From Cetobacterium sp. NK01 (GTDB lineage Bacteria > Fusobacteriota > Fusobacteriia > Fusobacteriales > Fusobacteriaceae), in NCBI RefSeq assembly GCF_024506395.1, contig NZ_JANIBO010000007.1:1-64000 (forward strand): a stretch of 64,000 nucleotides of DNA. The letters are read 5' to 3'. This document shows positions 10,565 to 19,250 of the stretch, piece after piece (the stretch's first letter is position 1; the number at the start of each line of letters is the position of its first letter). Under the pieces are notes generated by a model, which was not told where the DNA came from, searched no databases, and saw only the letters and a program-made list of their open reading frames with translations. The translations under genes and the position numbers were made by a program.

Positions 10565-10593
10565 ATTGTATCATATAAATAGATGATATACAA
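10565..10593 (-). promoter_or_regulatory. promoter of the ABC-F leader
   Basis: Minus-strand -35 TTGTAT (10593-10588) and -10 TACAAT (10570-10565) are separated by exactly 17 bp. The -10 ends about 23 nt before the leader-peptide start. Confidence 0.7.
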
Positions 10594-10620
10594 GAACTTA
10601 AATCTAAACTTTCTCAGTTT

Positions 10621-10658
10621 TCAATGATACGATTTCGGGAAAAAAACGGAGCTTGGCC
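10621..10658 (-). repeat. Tn-A right 38-bp terminal inverted repeat
   Basis: It matches the left end at 37 of 38 positions. The outer end GGCC abuts TATACATCGG, the resumption of ridA. A TTG inside this repeat opens a short in-frame read-through (M-A-Y-T-S-G) into the ridA remainder, but no ribosome site precedes it. Confidence 0.95.
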
Positions 10659-10952
10659 TATACATCGGGGCAAATTCCAGTAGATCCTAAAACTGGAGAA
10701 ATTGAAGCTAAAATAGAAGAACAAACTAGACAGAGTTGTGAAAATGTGAAAGCAATATTAGAAGCAGGAGGAAGTAATTTAGAAAAGGTATTTAAAACAA
10801 CTTGTTTTCTAGCAGATATGAAAGATTTTGTTGCTTTTAATAAAATTTATGAGGAATATTTTGTTTCTAAACCTGCTAGGAGTTGTGTGGCAGTAAAAGA
10901 ATTACCAAAGGGAGTTTTATGCGAAATAGAGGTAATAGCATTGATAAAATAA
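10659..10952 (+). pseudogene. ridA: ridA 3' fragment, split by Tn-A
   Basis: Residues 27 to the end of RidA: YTSGQIPVDPKTG, the C-terminal RSCVAVKELPKGVLCEIE active-site arginine region, and a normal stop. Joined to 4035-4116 after removal of one TATA it gives a RidA of about 124 residues, the usual family length. It is followed 23 bp later by the glutaredoxin-like gene. Polarity from the 6.5-kb insertion may also lower expression of the downstream genes. Confidence 0.92.
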
Positions 10953-10975
10953 AATTTTAAGGAGAAATATAATCA

Positions 10976-11233
10976 ATGGAAATTATTATGATTGGAAGTC
11001 ATTTGTGTCAAGATACTTTATATGCTCTTTATAAATTAAAAGAACAAAATGTGACTATTAATTTTAAAAATATAGCTACAGACTTTGCAGTTTTAAAAGA
11101 ATACATAAAGATATATACTGAAAATGAGTTATACGAAGAAGTTAGAAAAAATGGGAAGTTAGGAATTCCGTTTTTCCAATTAGAAGATGGTGGATATACT
11201 CTTAACTTAGAAGAAGTTTTAGAGAAATTATAA
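10976..11233 (+). CDS. glutaredoxin-like thioredoxin-fold protein
   Basis: A small 85-residue cytoplasmic protein with a beta-alpha-beta start (MEIIMIGSHLCQDTLYALYKL), a conserved GIPFFQLEDG segment holding the cis-proline, and a C-terminal helix, as in glutaredoxin-related proteins. The active-site CxxC is reduced to a single cysteine (CQDT, near residue 11), so any redox activity would be monothiol. AAGGAG lies about 10 nt upstream. It sits between ridA and the C-S lyase gene, which suggests a link to sulfur-amino-acid catabolism; that is inference. Confidence 0.7.
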   Translation: MEIIMIGSHLCQDTLYALYKLKEQNVTINFKNIATDFAVLKEYIKIYTENELYEEVRKNGKLGIPFFQLEDGGYTLNLEEVLEKL

Positions 11234-11243
11234 AGGAGTAAAA

Positions 11244-12431
11244 ATGGATAAACAGAATTTTATAAAAGAATATGCTGTAGATCGTCATAATAGTAATTCT
11301 TATAAATGGGATGATCTAAAAAATAGATTTGGAAAAGACGATTTAATCTCAATGTGGATTGCAGATATGGATTTTAAAACAAGTAATAAAATAATAGAAA
11401 GTATGATTGAAAGAATAAAAAATGGTGTATTTGGTTATTCTTTTTTACCAAATGAATATTATATTGCATTTTCAAAATGGATGGTTGAAAGACATAAATT
11501 AGAGTTAGATAAAGAATGGATACGGTTTTCAACTGGAGTTGTAACTTCTATAAGTTGGATGATAAATGCATTTACACAAGAAGAAGATGCTTGTTTAATA
11601 TTAACACCAGTGTATCCACCATTTCATAATACAATTACAAATAATAACAGACGGTTAGTAACCGTTGACTTAATAAATAATAATGGATATTTTACAATGG
11701 ATTATGAAGAAATAGAAAAAGTAATAGCTGAAAATAAAATAAAAATGTTTATTCATTGTTCACCGCATAATCCTGTTGGAAGAGTTTGGAAAGAAAAAGA
11801 ATTAGAGAAAATATTTGATATTTGTAAAAAATATAATGTTTTAATAGTAAGTGATGAAATACATCAAGATATAATTTTAAAGGAACATAAATTTATACCA
11901 GCAATGTTAGTAGAAAACGGAAAATATAATGATAATTTAATTGTATTATCATCTGCATCAAAAACATTTAATTTAGCTGGATTAATTCATTCACATATAC
12001 TTATTTATAATGAAGATCTACGAAATAAATATGATAATTATATAAAGAGAATAAATAGAACAGAAGTCAACATAATTGGAGCGATTGCTACTCAAACTGG
12101 ATATGAACATGGAAAAGAATGGTTAGAAAATATTTTAGAAATTATTCAAAATAATTATGAATATATGAAATCAGAATTTGAAAAAAAAGCTTCTGAGATT
12201 GTAATTTCACCTTTAGAAGGAACATATTTAGTTTTTATAAACTTACAAGGGTATATAAAGGCAGAAAATATTAAGGATTTTATTCAAAATAAGTGTAATT
12301 TAGCAGTAAATTATGGGGAAACTTTTGGAGAAAATTTTGGGGGGTTCATACGACTTAATTTAGCTACTAATCCAGAATATATAAAAATAGCAGTAAAAAA
12401 TATATTAACTGAGATAAAAAAATTAAAATAA
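11244..12431 (+). CDS. MalY/PatB-type PLP C-S beta-lyase (class I/II aminotransferase fold)
   Basis: A 395-residue PLP enzyme. Landmarks: MWIADMDFKTS near residue 35; HCSPHNPVGRVW near 175; the aspartate in IVSDEIHQDI near 207; the PLP lysine in SSASKTFNLAG near 236; a C-terminal FIRLNLATN with the substrate-carboxylate arginine. Members cleave cystathionine, cysteine or cysteine conjugates, giving pyruvate, ammonia and a thiol through 2-aminoacrylate. This fits with ridA in the same operon. AAAGGAG precedes the start. A homologous but truncated gene lies at 63322. Confidence 0.88.
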   Translation: MDKQNFIKEYAVDRHNSNSYKWDDLKNRFGKDDLISMWIADMDFKTSNKIIESMIERIKNGVFGYSFLPNEYYIAFSKWMVERHKLELDKEWIRFSTGVVTSISWMINAFTQEEDACLILTPVYPPFHNTITNNNRRLVTVDLINNNGYFTMDYEEIEKVIAENKIKMFIHCSPHNPVGRVWKEKELEKIFDICKKYNVLIVSDEIHQDIILKEHKFIPAMLVENGKYNDNLIVLSSASKTFNLAGLIHSHILIYNEDLRNKYDNYIKRINRTEVNIIGAIATQTGYEHGKEWLENILEIIQNNYEYMKSEFEKKASEIVISPLEGTYLVFINLQGYIKAENIKDFIQNKCNLAVNYGETFGENFGGFIRLNLATNPEYIKIAVKNILTEIKKLK

Positions 12432-12436
12432 GTATA

Positions 12437-12466
12437 AAAACTGAGTTTAAAACTCAGTTTTTTTCA
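12437..12466 (+). terminator. intrinsic terminator after malY-like gene
   Basis: AAACTGAGT and ACTCAGTTT arms enclose a TTTAAA loop and are followed by a run of T. It begins a few bases past the stop codon and ends the operon that starts at or before base 1. Confidence 0.85.
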
Positions 12467-12612
12467 TATGAAATACCTTATTTAGACTATACTTTTAAAT
12501 TTATTAGTTACTTATAAATTTCTTAATATATTTATAAATAAAAGTTACTATGATACATTATATTAAATAAAAATTTAGTATTTTTTAACACAATTAAAAA
12601 GGAGGAAATAAT

Positions 12613-13818
12613 TTGGACTTAATAAAATTAATAAGTATTTTTTGTGTGATATTAATTTTTATAAAATTAAACAAACCATTATATATATCTATTAGTACGG
12701 GAATATTTACCTGTATACTAATGTATAATATTCCAATTAAAGAATCGCTAAAACTTATAGTAAAAGGATTTGTTGATAGCAATACAACAAATCTTATCTT
12801 AGCATTTTATACAATAACTTTTATTCAAAGAATGATGGAAAATAGAGGGTTTCTTTTATTGGCAGAAAAAACTTTATATGCAATATTTAATAGTAAAAGA
12901 GTAAATGCTATGGTTGCACCATTTATAATAGGAATACTTCCATCTCCTGGAGCAGTATTAATAGCAGCACCTATTGTTGAAAATTCAGCTGGAAATCATT
13001 TGGAAATAGAAGAGAAAGCCTTTGTAGCAAGTCATTTTAGACATATATCAGAATCATTTTTACCTACATATTCTTCGATACTTTTAGCATTGAGATTAGG
13101 TAACATAAATACAAGTAAATTTGTATTTTATATGATTCCAATGGTCATCTTGTTATTTTTGCTAGGATATTTTTTTTATATAAAGAAAATTCCTAAAGAG
13201 GAGTATGTAAAAGATAACATCAACAAAATAAATGAGACAAAAAAACTTATGAAATATCTATGGCCTATAATTTTAGTTATAACTTTAATTTTAGGATTTA
13301 GACTTCCAGTATATTATGCAACTATTATAACAATAATGATTTTTGCTATAATAGGAAAATTTAAAATCTTAGAACTTATTCCAATGTTAAAAACATCTTT
13401 TGAATTAAAACTCATTTTGAGTACAATCACCATAATGATTTTTTCAAAGTTTATATCATATGTGGGTATAATAAATAAACTTCCTACATATTTTAATAAA
13501 TTAGATATTGCTCCAATATATATTTTTGTAATTATATTTATGATATCTACATTAATGGCGGGGTCTCAAGCTACAATAGCGCTTGTTATTCCATTAGCTT
13601 TTGCAACAATTCCATCTGGTGGAATTCCTTTGATGATTTTATTGATGTGTATAACTTATATTACGATGCAAATTTCACCAACACATATATGCTTAGCTGT
13701 AGTAACAGAACATTTTAATATAACTTTTATTGAACTTTTTAAAAAAACATTTTTTATATTTATAATATTTACTATATCAAGTTTTGCATATTTTTTCTTA
13801 TTAACTAAAATTATTTAA
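12613..13818 (+). CDS. DUF401-family integral membrane permease
   Basis: A 401-residue, strongly hydrophobic protein with about 10-11 membrane segments. It carries the family landmarks ILPSPGAVLIAAPIVENSAG near residue 112 and a SHFRHISESFLPTYSSILLA segment near 138. The C-terminal half contains MAGSQATIALVIPLA and QISPTHICLAV. It resembles the DUF401 / gluconate-permease-like group, of unknown substrate. The TTG start is chosen because GGAGGA lies 6 nt upstream. It is separated from the previous operon by a terminator and 180 bp, so it has its own promoter, but genomic context links it to amino-acid or organic-acid transport. Confidence 0.75.
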   Translation: MDLIKLISIFCVILIFIKLNKPLYISISTGIFTCILMYNIPIKESLKLIVKGFVDSNTTNLILAFYTITFIQRMMENRGFLLLAEKTLYAIFNSKRVNAMVAPFIIGILPSPGAVLIAAPIVENSAGNHLEIEEKAFVASHFRHISESFLPTYSSILLALRLGNINTSKFVFYMIPMVILLFLLGYFFYIKKIPKEEYVKDNINKINETKKLMKYLWPIILVITLILGFRLPVYYATIITIMIFAIIGKFKILELIPMLKTSFELKLILSTITIMIFSKFISYVGIINKLPTYFNKLDIAPIYIFVIIFMISTLMAGSQATIALVIPLAFATIPSGGIPLMILLMCITYITMQISPTHICLAVVTEHFNITFIELFKKTFFIFIIFTISSFAYFFLLTKII

Positions 13819-13895
13819 ACAAAAAATACCTATAATAAAAATATATGAACAAATAAATTTATTTTGACTTTAAATTTTATATTTATTATAAAAAT

Positions 13896-13918
13896 AGGGT
13901 ATACATTATGTATACCCT
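13896..13918 (-). terminator. hairpin terminator after the tyrosine recombinase
   Basis: AGGGTATAC and GTATACCCT are perfect 9-bp arms around ATTAT. On the minus strand the sequence ATTTTTATAA follows. It lies about 87 nt past the recombinase stop and could act for both strands. Confidence 0.6.
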
Positions 13919-14004
13919 AATCTTTTCAAAGGTCTTAAAATCGATTTTACGAGGTCGTTTTTTTCAGCTTTTTTTAAATTTAATTATTAATAGAAATTTA
14001 TACT

Positions 14005-14604
14005 TTAAATATTAAGTTCTGCAACAACTTTGTTCATATCACTATCAGTAATACCTAAATATAGAAGTGTAGTAGATTGACTACTATGATTTAATCTTTT
14101 CATAATAAGTTCTAGCTTGTACCCTTTAGAATATGCTAAATTTCCCCAAGTTTTTCTCATAGTATGAGTTCCTACACGAATACTTAAATTTTCGTCAAAT
14201 ACTGCTATTTTAAAATATTTATCAACTGCCTGTCTAGTTATATGATTTTTACTTTTACTAGTTCTATTCCCTTCTCCAACAAAAAGAAATGGATTATCTT
14301 CAGATACTATAGCTTTTTTTCTTAATTCAAGAGCTTCTTTAAGAGCGATAGATGTATTTTCATTTATTTTTACATGATTAACTTTTCCAGTTTTCTTATC
14401 AATGGCTAGATAGTTTCCAGTTAAAAGATAATTTTTAGCTTGATCTACAGTAATTTTTAAAACATCAGAAACTCTAAGAGCTAAATTAACTCCAACTTTC
14501 CATACCAGGAAACAAGTAGGATTAATTTCAGCCAATCTATTTTCAAATATTTTTAAATCTATCTCATTTTTAAACCCTTCAACAGTATTTTTCATGATTT
14601 TCAC
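14005..14604 (-). CDS. small tyrosine recombinase (phage-integrase family)
   Basis: A 199-residue protein comprising essentially only the catalytic domain. The conserved residues are recognisable: arginine in LALRVSDVLKI near 45, HTMRKTWG (His-x-x-Arg) near 148, the histidine in LNHSSQSTT near 171, and the tyrosine nucleophile in LLYLGIT near 180. It lacks the N-terminal arm and core-binding domains of phage integrases. In this it resembles the short recombinases of Fusobacteriota plasmids and the FimB-type inversion recombinases. A CTAGTTTAC/GTAAACTAG inverted pair lies directly upstream, possible target sites. Confidence 0.85.
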   Translation of the reverse strand: MKIMKNTVEGFKNEIDLKIFENRLAEINPTCFLVWKVGVNLALRVSDVLKITVDQAKNYLLTGNYLAIDKKTGKVNHVKINENTSIALKEALELRKKAIVSEDNPFLFVGEGNRTSKSKNHITRQAVDKYFKIAVFDENLSIRVGTHTMRKTWGNLAYSKGYKLELIMKRLNHSSQSTTLLYLGITDSDMNKVVAELNI

Positions 14605-14628
14605 AACATCCTTATTTTATTGATATTT

Positions 14629-14731
14629 CTAGTTTACGTTTTTATCTATAAAATAGATTATACAGGTAATAAGGTAAGTAGTCAATAAAATATGAGTTTT
14701 CTAGTTGCTATAATTATATTTTGTAAACTAG
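14629..14731. repeat. inverted CTAGTTTAC motifs beside the recombinase
   Basis: CTAGTTTAC at 14629-14637 faces GTAAACTAG at 14723-14731. A further CTAGTT at 14701 makes a compact dyad with the latter. The same dyad recurs at 28156-28186, and a diverged one at 26151-26174. Spacing and proximity to the recombinase make them candidate recombination sites; a hairpin in a dispersed repeat is the alternative. Confidence 0.5.
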
Positions 14732-14842
14732 AGCTGAGGTAATAAAAAATAGTTTAGATTTTATAATCTTAAATATATTTTAAAGAAAAAATCTAAAATT
14801 AATAAAGGGATGATTTTTTTAATCATCCCTAAAAATATAAAA
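14701..14842. repeat. dispersed repeat R1, copy A
   Basis: About 140 bp closely similar to 26152-26286, from the CTAGTT dyad through AATAGTTTAGATTTTATAAT to the GGGATGATT hairpin. The remainder of 14605-15044 shows no gene. It holds the recombinase upstream region and A/T-rich sequence after the GH32 gene. Confidence 0.8.
14806..14830 (-). terminator. hairpin within repeat R1 (terminator-like)
   Basis: AGGGATGATT pairs with AATCATCCCT across a T5 loop. It is about 215 nt past the GH32 stop, on the side expected for a minus-strand terminator. An identical hairpin lies at 26248-26272 after the flavocytochrome-like gene. Confidence 0.6.
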
Positions 14843-15044
14843 GATAGTAGCTCACAAAATAATATCCGTCGTTTTTCATTTTTCTTATATAACATCATTA
14901 TGAATGCATACTCTAAATGCTCACATATGCATATTAGTAATTTTTCTTGTAAATTTAGATAGCTACCATATTTTCATCTAAAATAATTTCTTCTTATTAA
15001 AATTTTTTTATATTTTTACCTCTATTTAACTCAATCTCTTTTAT

Positions 15045-16412
15045 TTATCTTTTTAATTCATATATTTTTTTTTCTAAAATCTCTCCTATCAATATAACTT
15101 TATTTTGATTTAGTTTTGGATTTACAACTGCACTCATAACATATTCTCCATTATTTATATAGATTTCTGCTACACATTTGTCTACTATAACTCTTAACTC
15201 AATGCTTGGTTCTTTTATTTCTAAATTTAGTTCTCTTTTTAATCCAAATGTTTCTAATACTTTAAAATCATTTATAATATCACTTCTATCTAAAATAATT
15301 TTATTCTCTTTAAAATCAAAATGTAACTTTAATCCAACTCCATTATTCTCAAATAATATCAAAGTAAAATCTTTATCTGTACCTATTTTTAAATTTAAAT
15401 CATACTGATTTTTATTATCTAATTCTGAAAACTCTCCAAGTTCTTTATTTCTATATTTTTCTATCTCCTTTACTGGCATTTGATATAATTTCCCATCTTT
15501 ATAATTTAACTCTCTTGGAATTGTCATTATTCCTGTAAAGTTTTCACCTGGTAAAGGTGCATGGTTTACTAACCATCCGATTAAAACTCTTCTACCTTTT
15601 TCATCTAAAAAACTTTGAGGTGCATAGAATTCAAATCCGTTGTCTAACCTTTTTAAATCACTATGAAGAAACTCTTTTTTCTCATAATCAAAATCACCTA
15701 AATAATAACCTGCTATATGAACTTGACCATCTGTTCCAATTCCTTGAGGACTAAATACAAGAACTTCTTTTCCACCAATTTCAAATAGATCTGGACACTC
15801 CCACATAAATCCCATATTGGCTTCTTTTAACTCTGTAAAAATATTCCAATTTTTTAAATCATCTGATTCATACATAAGTATTTTTCCACCAGCTTGATCT
15901 TTTGCCCCTAAAACCATATAGTATTTTCCATCTGTTTCCCATACTTTTGGATCTCTTATATGAGCTGTACAAGTTTTTTCTGGAATTGGTACTTCTAATT
16001 TTGCAACTTTTTCAAAATTAATTCCATCTTTTGATTTAGCTAAAATTTGAGTTGATATTAAGTCATCATCTCCTACTGTTATTGTATTTCCAAATTCATT
16101 TAATCTTTTAGTAGTCATTTCTACACCTGTATAAAATAGATGTAATTCATTATCTTTCACAAAAGCACTTCCAGAGAAACATCCATCAATGTCACCAAGC
16201 TCTTTACTATCAGGATATAATGCATGTTCTAGATGTTCCCATGCAAAAAGATCCTTACTTTTAGCATGCCCCCAAGTCATATTTCCCCAATAACAATTTT
16301 CTGGATTATGTTGATAAAATATATGATACTCTCCATTAAAATGTGATAACCCATTTGGGTCATTCATCCAATTTTTTTCTGGTGTAAAATGAAATAATGG
16401 TCTTTTACTCAT
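15045..16412 (-). CDS. GH32 sucrose / sucrose-6-phosphate hydrolase (invertase)
   Basis: A 455-residue GH32 beta-fructosidase without signal peptide, hence cytoplasmic. The five-bladed propeller motifs are visible: WMNDPNG at residues 15-21 (nucleophile Asp), FYQHNP near 32, FSGSAF near 79, RDPK near 153, and MWECPDLF near 203 with the acid/base Glu. A beta-sandwich C-terminal module follows. It cleaves terminal beta-fructose from sucrose or raffinose-type sugars. It overlaps the symporter gene by one base (stop/start), so the two are translated together. With the GH36 alpha-galactosidase across the LacI gene it would complete raffinose or stachyose breakdown. Confidence 0.9.
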   Translation of the reverse strand: MSKRPLFHFTPEKNWMNDPNGLSHFNGEYHIFYQHNPENCYWGNMTWGHAKSKDLFAWEHLEHALYPDSKELGDIDGCFSGSAFVKDNELHLFYTGVEMTTKRLNEFGNTITVGDDDLISTQILAKSKDGINFEKVAKLEVPIPEKTCTAHIRDPKVWETDGKYYMVLGAKDQAGGKILMYESDDLKNWNIFTELKEANMGFMWECPDLFEIGGKEVLVFSPQGIGTDGQVHIAGYYLGDFDYEKKEFLHSDLKRLDNGFEFYAPQSFLDEKGRRVLIGWLVNHAPLPGENFTGIMTIPRELNYKDGKLYQMPVKEIEKYRNKELGEFSELDNKNQYDLNLKIGTDKDFTLILFENNGVGLKLHFDFKENKIILDRSDIINDFKVLETFGLKRELNLEIKEPSIELRVIVDKCVAEIYINNGEYVMSAVVNPKLNQNKVILIGEILEKKIYELKR

Positions 16413-18130
16413 TAGGCTTCTCCTTGTATAATTTTAATACTTTCTAACTCTATTTTTCTTAATCTTCTTTTTCTAAAGAACAGTGCAATCATTATAGCAA
16501 CTGTCCATAATATCATTAAGTAACTTTTTAAATTACTATAATTTTGTGTTACTAAACCTAATTTTGAGAATATTAAGTAAAACGAAATCATAAATGTTAC
16601 TATTAACGTTGCAACTTCATATTGCTTATCCCAAGGTGTTAATTCAACTACATTTTTATCTTTTAAAATAAAAGGCTCTTTTCTTGGGTATTTTTTTCCA
16701 ATAGCTAACATTATTCCACAACAAATTACAAATAAAATTGCCAATTGATGTAAAAAATGTAAATCTGGTTTTACCACAAGTTGTAACATTGCATATGATG
16801 AAACAAAAATAATTAAAGCAATTTTTGCTGCTATTGCAGGAACTCTTTTTGTTGTATATCCAATAAATATTATTGTAAATATTGGTACACTAAAAAATCC
16901 ATTTACTGTTTGCAAATATTGGAAAAGGCCATTTGGAGCATTCATTATCATAGGTGCTATAAACATCGATATCAATGCTACTAAAAATCCAAATAGTTTG
17001 CCTTTATTTACAATCTCTAAGTCACTTTTATTTTTTCCAAACTTCGGTTTATATATATTTAAACTAAAAAGAGTTGCAGCACTATTTAAAACACTATTAT
17101 ATGAACTTAAAACTGCTCCAAACATAACTGCAGCAAAGAATCCTAAAAGATAATTTGGCATAAGATCTCTTACTAAATAAGAATAAGTTAAATCTGCATC
17201 AGAGATTGTATCACCATATATATGATAACCAATTATTCCAGGAATAATAACCATTAAAGGTGTTAATATCTTTAAAAATCCTGCTATCATAACTCCTTTT
17301 TGTCCCTCTTTTAAATTCTTAGCTCCTAAAGCTCTTTGAATTATTCCTTGATCTGTACCCCAGTAATATAAGTTAACTAAAATCATTCCAGTAAAGAGTG
17401 TTGAAAACGGTAATGAATCGCTACTTTTTCCTATAGCATCAAATTTTTCTGGATGAGATTCTACAAGTTTTATAACTCCATGAAAAAAATCACCCTTACC
17501 TATAAATTTAAATCCTAAATATGGAACAGCCAATCCTCCAATTATAAGTCCTATTCCATTTAATGTATCTGAAAAAGCTACCGCTTTTAATCCACCAAAT
17601 ATAGCATAGATTGCACCTATTATTCCAATTGCCCAAACTGTTATCCAAATACTTGCTGTATGACTTACATTTAGCATTCCTGGAATATCAAATAGTTGAC
17701 TTAAAACTAAAGCACCTGCGTATAAAGTTGGTGGTAATGCACTGAGTAAATAACTTACTAGAAAAAGATAAGTTACAAATTGCTTAACACTAGAATCGAA
17801 TCGTTCTTCTAAAAATTCTGGTATAGTCGTAAGTCCTCCTTTTAAATATCTTGGAACTAAAAACATTGCAACTAGAACTAGAGTTATTCCAGAACAAACT
17901 TCCCAACCCATAACTGACATATTATATACATAAGATTGTGCACTCATTCCTGAAAAATTTACTGGACTTAAATTTGTAAGCATTAAAGATCCTGCTATGA
18001 AACCACCTGTTAAACTCCTTCCACCCAAAAAGTACCCGTCATTTGTTGTTAGGTTATCACCTTTTGTTTTAAAATATGTTAGTGTTGCTACTAACAATGT
18101 GAAAAAAATGAAAGATATTATCATTAACAT
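16412..18130 (-). CDS. SSS-family sodium:sugar symporter
   Basis: A 572-residue SLC5-type permease with about 14 membrane segments. Features include GGRSLTGGFIAGSLMLTNLS near residue 37, the YAIFGGLKAVAFSDTLNG segment near 173, and GAVLSSYNSVLNSAATLFS near 343, all typical of sodium:glucose/galactose-like symporters. It is co-translated with the GH32 gene, so sucrose, or the sucrose or galactose products, are likely substrates. The start is preceded by an unusual G8 run acting as ribosome site. A cre/LacI-type operator lies 52 nt upstream. Confidence 0.87.
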   Translation of the reverse strand: MLMIISFIFFTLLVATLTYFKTKGDNLTTNDGYFLGGRSLTGGFIAGSLMLTNLSPVNFSGMSAQSYVYNMSVMGWEVCSGITLVLVAMFLVPRYLKGGLTTIPEFLEERFDSSVKQFVTYLFLVSYLLSALPPTLYAGALVLSQLFDIPGMLNVSHTASIWITVWAIGIIGAIYAIFGGLKAVAFSDTLNGIGLIIGGLAVPYLGFKFIGKGDFFHGVIKLVESHPEKFDAIGKSSDSLPFSTLFTGMILVNLYYWGTDQGIIQRALGAKNLKEGQKGVMIAGFLKILTPLMVIIPGIIGYHIYGDTISDADLTYSYLVRDLMPNYLLGFFAAVMFGAVLSSYNSVLNSAATLFSLNIYKPKFGKNKSDLEIVNKGKLFGFLVALISMFIAPMIMNAPNGLFQYLQTVNGFFSVPIFTIIFIGYTTKRVPAIAAKIALIIFVSSYAMLQLVVKPDLHFLHQLAILFVICCGIMLAIGKKYPRKEPFILKDKNVVELTPWDKQYEVATLIVTFMISFYLIFSKLGLVTQNYSNLKSYLMILWTVAIMIALFFRKRRLRKIELESIKIIQGEA

Positions 18131-18181
18131 CTTTTTGTTACCCCCCCTGTTAATTTATTTTTTGAAATTGCATGAATATTA

Positions 18182-18195
18182 TGTAAACGAATTCA
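18182..18195. promoter_or_regulatory. LacI-family operator upstream of the symporter-GH32 operon
   Basis: TGTAAACGAATTCA matches the CG-centred 14-bp LacI/CcpA consensus (TGWNANCGNTNWCA) with one mismatch. It is in the leader of the divergent sugar operon, next to the lacI-type gene. Regulation by the LacI protein at 18238 is inferred. Confidence 0.5.
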
Positions 18196-18237
18196 TATGC
18201 TGTAAAAATTAAAAGATAAGAATCTCTTATCTTTAAT

Positions 18238-19233
18238 TTATTTAAAGAATTTTACTGTTGAATCTCTTGGAATCAATCTAGGTAATATCTCTATATGCTT
18301 TATCTCTTTATTACCACTTTTCGCTTCCATCATTAACCTTTCAAATGCCAAAAATGCAATCTCCCTTACTGGCTGTGCTACTGTTGTTATAGATAAATAA
18401 CTTGTAAAGCTTATATTATCAAAACCTGCTACTGCAATATCCTCTGGAACTTTTATCCCCTTGTCTCTAAAAAAGTTTATAACTTCCATAGCAACAATAT
18501 CATTTCCTGTAAATATAGCCGTAAAATCAAACTTCTTATGCTTTTTTAAATATTTTTCTAAAGAACTATATACAGCTTCTTTTATATTGATAGATGAATA
18601 ATTATAGAAATCTATACAATTTTCATCTTTTAAATTTACATTTAAACTTGCTAAGCCATCTTTGAAACCTTTAAATTTATCATCTTTATTTCCGATATAT
18701 CCAATTTTTTCATGTCCTAAACTTACAAAATGTTTTGCTAAAAGTTCTCCACCAACTTTATGATTAATTGATACTCCAGAAAAATTTTGTGATAATTTCC
18801 CCATAGTCACAACTGGAATCTTATTTTCAATTAACTTTTTTGAATAGTTTTCTTCATTATCTAAAGGTGATAACACTACTCCTAATGGCTTATACTTTAA
18901 TATATTGTCTATCAATTTTTTTTCTTTATGTTCATTTCCTTGACTATTCATAAAAATTACTTCATAGCCACTTTGATAAGCTTCATTTTCTATTACATTC
19001 AAAATTTCAGCAAAATATGGATTTGATATATCAGGTAATATAACAGCTATTACAGAACTTTTTTTACTTGATAAGGCTTTAGCAGCACTATTTACTTTGT
19101 AACCAAGTTCTTCTATTACATCTAAAACTTTTTGTCTCGTATATGGTTCAACATATGTACTACCATTTATAACTCTTGAAACTGTTGCTTGAGAAACTTC
19201 AGCTTTCAAAGCTACATCTTTCATCTTAACCAT
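18238..19233 (-). CDS. LacI-family transcriptional regulator
   Basis: About 331 residues. An N-terminal helix-turn-helix (MKDVALKAEVSQATVSRVING) and hinge helix (VNSAAKALSSKKS) are followed by a periplasmic-binding-protein-like effector domain (VIAVILPDISNPYFAEIL). ATG 19233 is chosen because AAGGAG lies 7 nt upstream; the longer frame adds ten residues with no support. It lies between the symporter-GH32 operon and the divergent ABC/GH36 operon. CG-centred operators sit before both, so it is the likely sugar-responsive repressor of the whole alpha-galactoside locus. A further dyad (GTATG/CATAC) at its own start suggests autoregulation. Confidence 0.9.
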   Translation of the reverse strand: MVKMKDVALKAEVSQATVSRVINGSTYVEPYTRQKVLDVIEELGYKVNSAAKALSSKKSSVIAVILPDISNPYFAEILNVIENEAYQSGYEVIFMNSQGNEHKEKKLIDNILKYKPLGVVLSPLDNEENYSKKLIENKIPVVTMGKLSQNFSGVSINHKVGGELLAKHFVSLGHEKIGYIGNKDDKFKGFKDGLASLNVNLKDENCIDFYNYSSINIKEAVYSSLEKYLKKHKKFDFTAIFTGNDIVAMEVINFFRDKGIKVPEDIAVAGFDNISFTSYLSITTVAQPVREIAFLAFERLMMEAKSGNKEIKHIEILPRLIPRDSTVKFFK

Positions 19234-19250
19234 GAAAAAACTCCTTTCTG

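Larger units (their letters stand above)
4117..10658. mobile_element. Tn-A: Tn3-family transposon inserted in ridA
   Basis: A complete 6542-bp element bounded by 38-bp inverted repeats that differ at one position; the outer bases are GGCCAAGCTCCG. It carries tnpA (frameshifted), tnpR, and a cargo of an ABC-F resistance gene and an SDR gene, all on the minus strand. The flanks share TATA on both sides, which is shorter than the 5-bp duplication usual for Tn3 elements. Removing the element and one TATA restores an intact ridA frame. Base composition looks visibly less AT-rich than the host genes, in keeping with transfer. Confidence 0.95.

Noticed and set aside
4117-10658. 5-bp target duplication for Tn-A
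   Set aside because: Flanks are ATATA and TATAC; only TATA is shared, so a perfect 5-bp duplication cannot be claimed.
10653-10952. ORF starting at TTG inside the Tn-A right end as a functional short RidA
   Set aside because: No ribosome site precedes it and the GPYSQ-containing N-terminus is missing; treated as the 3' half of a split gene.
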